Origin: JAJTYI01 sp964420145
Lineage (GTDB): Bacteria; Patescibacteriota; Dojkabacteria; B142; OLB20
NCBI GenBank assembly: GCA_964420145.1
Contig: CAYQRB010000038.1
Span: 1 to 6,871, forward strand
DNA length: 6,871 nt
Reading direction: 5' to 3'
A model generated the notes under the pieces. That model did not search any database, was not told the DNA's origin, and worked only from the letters and a program-made list of their open reading frames with translations. Positions 1 through 4,362 of this stretch are shown here, one piece after another. The position numbers were made by a program, and so were the translations under genes. How positions within the stretch are numbered: the first letter of the stretch is position 1; each line of letters begins with the position of its first letter.

Positions 1-542
1 CAGATTATCTTCAAAAAAAAGAGGACGAGAAAAGTAAAAATGAAGTGATAGAAGATAATCGAAAAAAACAAGATATTGAGGAAGAACAAAAAACTGATTT
101 TGATTTTTCTCAAGTTTCCCAAGATCAGAAATTTGTGACACTAGATATTATAAGAGGAGAACTATTTGACCAAGCAAAGATCATAATTGTTTCTTATTTG
201 GAAAAATTTGATAGTAGTAGTTATCCCCCTCTTGAAAAAGTTTTTGTATTTGATAACAGTGTATACAAAGAAGGGGATTTTATTGATCAAGATAGATTGG
301 GGATAACAAGAGAACTTTTAAGGTTTTTCTCGCAAAATGGTACTGTTGTAAAGGAGATTTTTTGGGAAGGAAAATTTATGGTTCGGGTTATTATGGATAA
401 TAACAAAACCATAGTTTTTGGGATAGGTAGAAATATTTCGGAACAACTCGAAGATCTTCTCATTATTACAAGGGAATTGGAAAAAGAAGAAAAGAATTAT
501 CACGAAATAGATTTAAGTTCTCGCAAAGTTTCGGTAAAATGA
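1..542 (+). CDS. ftsQ: FtsQ/DivIB-like cell division protein, C-terminal part (5' end outside window)
   Basis: The reading frame is open from the first full codon (position 3) to a TGA at 540-542, so this is a 3' fragment of a longer gene; a GTG at 45 is internal and not a convincing start. FtsQ/DivIB is a single-pass membrane protein that links early and late divisome proteins through its extracytoplasmic POTRA and beta domains. The visible part begins with a very charged Lys/Glu/Asp stretch of about 35 residues, followed by a fold typical of the beta domain: a helix ending LLRFFSQNG, strands around VKEIFWEGKFMVRVIM and KTIVFGIG, a helix rich in Glu/Leu/Lys, and a closing strand HEIDLSSRKVSVK. 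This matches the usual FtsQ ending (IDLR-x-x-x-x-VVVK). Its place immediately before ftsA is the standard dcw order. Primary sequence conservation in this family is weak, so the call rests on the ending plus synteny. The POTRA domain and membrane segment must lie upstream. Confidence 0.8.
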   Translation, partial: DYLQKKEDEKSKNEVIEDNRKKQDIEEEQKTDFDFSQVSQDQKFVTLDIIRGELFDQAKIIIVSYLEKFDSSSYPPLEKVFVFDNSVYKEGDFIDQDRLGITRELLRFFSQNGTVVKEIFWEGKFMVRVIMDNNKTIVFGIGRNISEQLEDLLIITRELEKEEKNYHEIDLSSRKVSVK

Positions 543-568
543 TATACTTTTATCTCTAGTTGGTTCCA

Positions 569-597
569 TTTACTTGGACTTCAAACTGTATTACAAT
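569..597 (+). promoter_or_regulatory. Putative sigma70-type promoter of ftsA
   Basis: TTTACT (569-574, 4 of 6 matches to TTGACA) and TACAAT (592-597, 5 of 6 matches to TATAAT) are separated by exactly 17 bp. Transcription would start near 604, giving a leader of about 20 nt without a Shine-Dalgarno sequence. A second TANNNT box, TAAGAT at 611-616, lies 7 nt before the ATG and could instead give a leaderless message. Both are read by eye; AT-rich DNA produces such matches by chance. Confidence 0.35.
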
Positions 598-599
598 AC
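588..599. repeat. Small inverted repeat overlapping the ftsA -10 box
   Basis: GTATT (588-592) and AATAC (595-599) are perfect inverted arms around a 2-nt centre and overlap the candidate -10 box TACAAT. This could be an operator half-site pair, but 5-bp arms are short and may be chance. Confidence 0.25.
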
Positions 600-623
600 T
601 TTGTTTTAACTAAGATATAGACT

Positions 624-1949
624 ATGGCTTCAAGGATTATTACATCAATTGATATTGGCTCGACTAAAATATCTACAATAATTGCTTCTGTAGAAGAAGG
701 GGGAGTTCCCAGCGTTATCGGTGTTTCTACTTCTCCTAGCCAGGGATTGAAAAAGGGAGTAATTGTGAATATCGATGATGCCATAAACTCTATAGCATCT
801 TCTCTAGAAGCTGCAGAGAGAATGGCTGGTTTATCGGTCTCTTCTGTTTATGTATCAATTAATGGAAAACATATTACTAGTCTAAACAACAAAGGTGTGG
901 TAGCAATTGCACAAGATGAAATCGACACAGAGGATGTCTTTCGATCTATTGAAAGTGCACGAACTGTATCCATCCCGCCATCTAGGGATATTCTACATGT
1001 AATTCCTAGAGAATTTATTGTTGATGCACAAGGGGATATTAAAGATCCGATTGGTATGACAGGGACGAGATTAGAAGTTAATGCGCATATTATTTCGGCA
1101 ACATCTTCTGCTTTGCATAATCTTGTTAAGTGTATAGAGCAGATAGGTCTACAAGTTGAGGATGTTGTCTTTACGGGGTGGGCGTCCTCCACAAGTGTGC
1201 TTACACCTACCGAAAAAGAGCTCGGTATTATGTGTCTTGATATTGGAGGAGGTACTACCTCTATTACTACTTTTGTAGAGGATGCTATTACATATAGTAG
1301 TTCTGTTCCTTTTGGAGGTATCAATATTACTAGTGATATTGCTATTGGTCTTAGGGTGTCTCTGGAAGAAGCGGAAAAAATTAAACTCAATGCTGAGGAG
1401 CTTATGAAAACTGTTGTAGAAACAGAAGAAAGTGAAGCTACAAAAAAAAGAAAAGCACTTCTGGTAGGGGAAAAAGAAAGTGCTCAATCAAAAGAACCGG
1501 TTGCAAAAAGGAAAGATCTAATTGATGTTACCACACTGAATATTAAAGGGGTAAAGACAATTTCTAAAAAACTTTTTAATGAAATCATAGAAGCTAGATT
1601 AAGTGAAATATTTGATATTGTTATTAAACAAATCGAACAATCTGGCAACGAATCAAGACTTCCTGCAGGTATTGTTATCACAGGGGGTTCTGCGCTTTTG
1701 CCTGGAGTTACATCTGTAGCAAAAAAAGTTTTTGGTGTTCCAGCAAGAATTGCCTATCCAAGAGGAGTGGAGGGGCTAGTCGATGAGATTACATCCCCAG
1801 CTTTTGCAGTAGGACAGGGACTAATCCTATATGGTTCTACAGAAGAGAGTTTTGATATGAGTATTACGAGAACTTCCAGTAAGAAGTCTAAAAAATCTGG
1901 AAAATCAGGTTCTAAGATAATGGATTTCTTTAGAAATTTATTACCTTAA
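624..1949 (+). CDS. ftsA: Cell division protein FtsA (actin-like Z-ring membrane tether)
   Basis: FtsA is an actin/Hsp70-fold ATPase that polymerises on the inner face of the membrane and anchors FtsZ. The 441 residues carry the family's landmarks in order: phosphate-1 loop IDIGSTK (residues 9-15), the FtsA-specific 1C region with HVIPREF and the typical IKDPIGMTGTRLE, phosphate-2 loop LDIGGGTTS (205-213), adenosine loop ITGGSALLPG (352-361), and a C-terminal amphipathic helix KIMDFFRNLLP (431-441) behind a Ser/Lys-rich linker, which is the expected membrane-targeting element. The ATG at 624 puts the phosphate-1 Asp at residue 10, as expected; there is no Shine-Dalgarno. The length is near the family norm (about 420). 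Odd points: a Lys/Glu-rich insertion at about residues 264-298 in subdomain 2B, absent from E. coli FtsA, and Ser213 where an Asp commonly follows GGGTT. It lies 81 bp after ftsQ and 125 bp before ftsZ. Confidence 0.96.
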   Translation: MASRIITSIDIGSTKISTIIASVEEGGVPSVIGVSTSPSQGLKKGVIVNIDDAINSIASSLEAAERMAGLSVSSVYVSINGKHITSLNNKGVVAIAQDEIDTEDVFRSIESARTVSIPPSRDILHVIPREFIVDAQGDIKDPIGMTGTRLEVNAHIISATSSALHNLVKCIEQIGLQVEDVVFTGWASSTSVLTPTEKELGIMCLDIGGGTTSITTFVEDAITYSSSVPFGGINITSDIAIGLRVSLEEAEKIKLNAEELMKTVVETEESEATKKRKALLVGEKESAQSKEPVAKRKDLIDVTTLNIKGVKTISKKLFNEIIEARLSEIFDIVIKQIEQSGNESRLPAGIVITGGSALLPGVTSVAKKVFGVPARIAYPRGVEGLVDEITSPAFAVGQGLILYGSTEESFDMSITRTSSKKSKKSGKSGSKIMDFFRNLLP

Positions 1950-1952
1950 TAC

Positions 1953-2027
1953 TTGCACAAATCGTATTTATTCTTTAGACTATTGTATTGCACAATTGCC
2001 TTGCTAGATTAAAGTTTTTCTTTAGTC
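1953..2027. repeat. Two pairs of short direct repeats in the ftsA-ftsZ gap
   Basis: TTGCACAA occurs exactly twice, at 1953-1960 and 1988-1995. TTCTTTAGAC at 1971-1980 recurs as TTCTTTAGTC at 2018-2027 with one mismatch. The second TTGCACAA is also the right arm of an interrupted palindrome TTGT-N5-ACAA (1983-1995). The interleaved order (A-B-A-B) suggests either binding sites for a regulator or a decayed local duplication. Function is unknown. Confidence 0.4.
2007..2027 (+). promoter_or_regulatory. Small stem-loop between ftsA and ftsZ
   Basis: GATTAAAG (2007-2014) and CTTTAGTC (2020-2027) can pair as an 8-bp stem with one G-U wobble around a five-T loop. The stem is AU-rich and is not followed by a run of T, so it is unlikely to be a strong intrinsic terminator. 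It could attenuate or stabilise the ftsA message, protect a processed ftsZ transcript, or be chance. Confidence 0.3.
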
Positions 2028-2036
2028 ATTTGCCTC

Positions 2037-2066
2037 TTGTTTATATTTCATAATTTTAATTAGATT
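2037..2066 (+). promoter_or_regulatory. Possible ftsZ promoter, near-leaderless
   Basis: TTGTTT (2037-2042) and TAGATT (2061-2066, TANNNT type) are 18 bp apart, and the -10 ends 8 nt before the ftsZ ATG. If used, transcription would start at or next to the ATG, fitting the absence of a Shine-Dalgarno. The surrounding 30 bp is almost pure A/T with several other -10-like hexamers (for example CATAAT at 2049-2054), so the exact box is uncertain. Confidence 0.25.
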
Positions 2067-2074
2067 TTATTGCT

Positions 2075-3271
2075 ATGCTTGTAAAACCGCAATCAACAAA
2101 TCTTGCCAGAATTAAAGTCGTAGGGGTAGGAGGGGCAGGAGGAAATGCCATAAATAATATGATCAAAAACTATGATATAGAGGGTGTGGAGTTTATTGCT
2201 GTTAACACTGATGCGCAGGTTTTGGGATCAAATAGTGCAGAAGTAAAACTTAGAATCGGAGAGGAGATTACACGGGGGTTAGGAAGTGGGGGAAATCCAC
2301 AAATTGGTAGAAAAGCTGCAGAAGAGTCGGTAGATTTACTTCACGAACATTTAGCAGGGGCAGATATGGTTTTTATTACTGCTGGGATGGGTGGTGGTAC
2401 AGGAACAGGAGCGTCTCCTGTAATTGCTGGTATTGCCAAAAACCTTGGTGCACTAACTATTGGTATTGTTGAGAAACCCTTTAACTTTGAAGGGCGTAAG
2501 AGAATGGAAACTGCACTTCAAGGAATTGCTGAAATAAAAGATAAGGTTGACACTTTAATTATTGTTCCAAATCAAAAGCTACTAGATGTTATTGAACGCA
2601 ATATTTCTTTTATGGAAGCAATGAAGAAAGTGGATGATGTTTTAGCGATGGCAGTAAAAAGTATATCAGAGTTGATTACCCAGGGAGGTATGATCAATGT
2701 AGATTTTGCAGACATAAAGTCAATTATGCTTAATGCGGGAACTGCTTTAATGGGGATGGGAGTAGCAACAGGAGAGGATCGTGCAAAGGAAGCTGCAAAA
2801 ATGGCGATGGAGAGTCCATTATTAGAGACATCTATAGAGGGGGCAACTGGTGTGCTTTTTAATATTGTTGGAGGAGAGGATTTAGCAATGTACGAAATTG
2901 ATGAGGTCTCTAGAACTATTACTGAAGTAGTACACCCGGAAGCAAATGTTTTCTTTGGAGCTAATGTAGATGCTGAAATGAATGAGCAGATACAAGTTAC
3001 AGTATTAGCAACAGGCTTTGAAACAAACACACAAGGTATTCCAATCCCTTCTGGTAATTTTTCGTCTCCATCACGACTTTCTTTAGGGAACGATGACGAT
3101 ACTTATGGAGCAGAACCAGAGCAACAAAACAAAACACTTTTTACAGATGACGATGATGATAGTGATACTCGTCTTGAAACACCGGCTTTTCTAAGGAAAA
3201 AAGATGCCAAAAGAGAGGATAGCGGAACTTCCAATATGCCTTCTTTTTTGAGAAGAAAAAAGGAGTATTGA
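2075..3271 (+). CDS. ftsZ: Cell division protein FtsZ (tubulin-like GTPase)
   Basis: FtsZ assembles into GTP-dependent filaments that form the Z ring at midcell. The 398-residue protein is complete: GTP-binding GVGGAGGNA (17-25), the tubulin signature loop GGGTGTG (106-112), EKPFNFEGRKR (usually T-K/R-PF), VPNQKLL (usually PNDRLL), and the catalytic T7 loop NVDFAD with N208, D210 and D213, which completes the GTPase site of the next subunit. A variable acidic linker of about 50 residues (roughly 318-364, with a run of five Asp) follows the globular part. The tail has two peptides resembling the conserved C-terminal peptide that binds FtsA and other partners: LETPAFLRKK (367-376) and NMPSFLRRKK (387-396). 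One copy is normal. The ATG at 2075 has the usual short N-terminus before the first GTP loop and no Shine-Dalgarno. Two stop codons in tandem (TGATGA) end the gene. Confidence 0.98.
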   Translation: MLVKPQSTNLARIKVVGVGGAGGNAINNMIKNYDIEGVEFIAVNTDAQVLGSNSAEVKLRIGEEITRGLGSGGNPQIGRKAAEESVDLLHEHLAGADMVFITAGMGGGTGTGASPVIAGIAKNLGALTIGIVEKPFNFEGRKRMETALQGIAEIKDKVDTLIIVPNQKLLDVIERNISFMEAMKKVDDVLAMAVKSISELITQGGMINVDFADIKSIMLNAGTALMGMGVATGEDRAKEAAKMAMESPLLETSIEGATGVLFNIVGGEDLAMYEIDEVSRTITEVVHPEANVFFGANVDAEMNEQIQVTVLATGFETNTQGIPIPSGNFSSPSRLSLGNDDDTYGAEPEQQNKTLFTDDDDDSDTRLETPAFLRKKDAKREDSGTSNMPSFLRRKKEY

Positions 3272-3301
3272 TGATTTTTTGTACAACTGGTAATGTAAAG
3301 A

Positions 3302-3323
3302 TGTATTGAATTGTAAATATAAA
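3302..3323 (+). promoter_or_regulatory. Weak candidate promoter element before the first dockerin gene
   Basis: The 57-bp gap after ftsZ holds TATAAA at 3318-3323 (5 of 6 matches to TATAAT), 5 nt before the ATG, and TGTATT at 3302-3307, a hexamer also present before ftsA and ftsZ. I see no -35 box at good spacing and no terminator after ftsZ, so the gene may simply be read through from ftsZ. Confidence 0.2.
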
Positions 3324-3328
3324 GTTCT

Positions 3329-4336
3329 ATGGACAGAAAACTTCTTTTAATTGGATTATCCTTAATAATCATTACTTTTCTATCTATTTTTTTATATAGA
3401 GAGTTATCCCCAGAAGATAATAAGGCCTCACAAACCTGTAGTGGAGTTATTGCATATGATTGGAATAAGCCTGTACAAAAAGATGTTAATGGTTTTCCAC
3501 GGTTTCAAGAAAACGAAATCTTGCATAACAATAACTGGGTAAGTCCTATTAACTACGCAGAAGGCACTCTGTATTATAGAGCAGAAATAAAAAGACAGCC
3601 CGAACCTAAAGATATGAGGCTTCAGCTTTGCTTTTGGCAATCCCGACCTGGAGGAAGTACCTTTGATAACGAAAATTGCGGAGATTTAAGTGAGGTAGAA
3701 GGGGTAGCAGGAAATGTTGTGACTTGGTCTACCGGAGTTCAAAATATGTGGAAAAAGGATGGAATAATTATAGATTGGACTCGCCCACGGTACTGGGTGG
3801 GTGTTGCGGTTAAAAATATGGACGGAAAGCCTGTAAGTGATTATAACGGTTGGAATTGGAACGGAGAAAACCCTGATGATTGGTACCCTTTAGATATGAG
3901 GTTTACTATGGTAGTTGTGCCTAAAGGATCCTCTTTTTGTGGATGGAATCATTATATTGATGGAGCATCTCCTTCTGTTCCTGTAGATACTAGTACACCA
4001 ACAAATTCCCTAACTCCCACAACCTCTGTAACTCCCATTCCAACGAATACAGGAAACCCAGTAATATCAAACACCCCCATGCCAACCGATATTATTGGAA
4101 ACAGGTGTGGAAAAGCAGACACGGATGGAGATGGAAGATTTACTATAGAAGACTTTGTACAATTTGCCCTAGCTTATGGAATAGGGAAAAACACTTGTGT
4201 AGATAAAGATGAAGATTACGGACCTTGTGGAGGCAGGGATGTAAACAGAGATGGGAAGCTAAGTATACAAGACTTTGGGGAACTAGGAATAGGGTTTGCA
4301 CAAAGGTATTACCCTAAGACTAGTTGTAATTTATAG
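3329..4336 (+). CDS. Membrane-anchored extracellular protein with C-terminal dockerin-like module
   Basis: I do not recognise the main domain. Layout of the 335 residues: short basic N-terminus (R3, K4), one hydrophobic segment at about 5-23 acting as signal anchor or uncleaved signal, an extracellular domain at about 35-210 rich in Trp, Tyr and Asn (for example FWQSRPGG, MWKKDG, NGWNWNGENP) that suggests a beta-rich, perhaps carbohydrate-binding fold, a Pro/Thr/Ser linker (about 215-256), then a dockerin-like module. The module has two EF-hand-type loops: D264-D275 (Asp at 1, 3, 5 and 12) and D304-D315 (D304, N306, D308, D315), each followed by Phe. Eight Cys (37, 101, 117, 204, 260, 290, 300, 333) all lie outside the membrane, an even number consistent with disulfides; four frame the dockerin. 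Dockerins normally bind cohesin domains on another protein. ATG start without Shine-Dalgarno; stop TAG. The next gene begins about 26 bp later, so the two are probably cotranscribed. Confidence 0.8.
   Translation: MDRKLLLIGLSLIIITFLSIFLYRELSPEDNKASQTCSGVIAYDWNKPVQKDVNGFPRFQENEILHNNNWVSPINYAEGTLYYRAEIKRQPEPKDMRLQLCFWQSRPGGSTFDNENCGDLSEVEGVAGNVVTWSTGVQNMWKKDGIIIDWTRPRYWVGVAVKNMDGKPVSDYNGWNWNGENPDDWYPLDMRFTMVVVPKGSSFCGWNHYIDGASPSVPVDTSTPTNSLTPTTSVTPIPTNTGNPVISNTPMPTDIIGNRCGKADTDGDGRFTIEDFVQFALAYGIGKNTCVDKDEDYGPCGGRDVNRDGKLSIQDFGELGIGFAQRYYPKTSCNL
4097..4175 (+). repeat. Dockerin-coding direct repeat, copy 1
   Basis: This stretch encodes the first calcium-binding loop of the dockerin and matches 6793-6871 at 71 of 79 positions by direct comparison. 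Seven of the eight differences are silent; the eighth changes Glu274 to Val. The match continues up to the window edge, so the full repeat is longer. Confidence 0.9.
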
Positions 4337-4362
4337 AACATATAAGGTGTTAATTTGTAGAT

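Noticed and set aside
540..620. Possible UGA=glycine recoding (code 25), since ftsQ stays open for 26 codons past its TGA up to TAG 618-620.
   Set aside because: The TGA falls where FtsQ proteins end, ftsZ also ends at TGA (in tandem TGATGA) right after its tail peptide, and no coding region has an internal in-frame TGA. The standard bacterial code fits.
848..1390. Long open frame on the minus strand opposite ftsA (180 codons).
   Set aside because: It lies wholly within strongly supported ftsA, has no recognisable domain, and is a mirror of the coding strand's codon pattern. The same applies to the minus-strand frames opposite ftsZ and the propeller gene.
3233..3290. T-rich and A-rich stretches at the end of ftsZ as an intrinsic terminator.
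   Set aside because: Only a 5-bp A/T stem can be drawn (TTCTT/AAGAA), it lies inside the coding sequence, and there is no GC-rich stem before the T run at 3275-3280.
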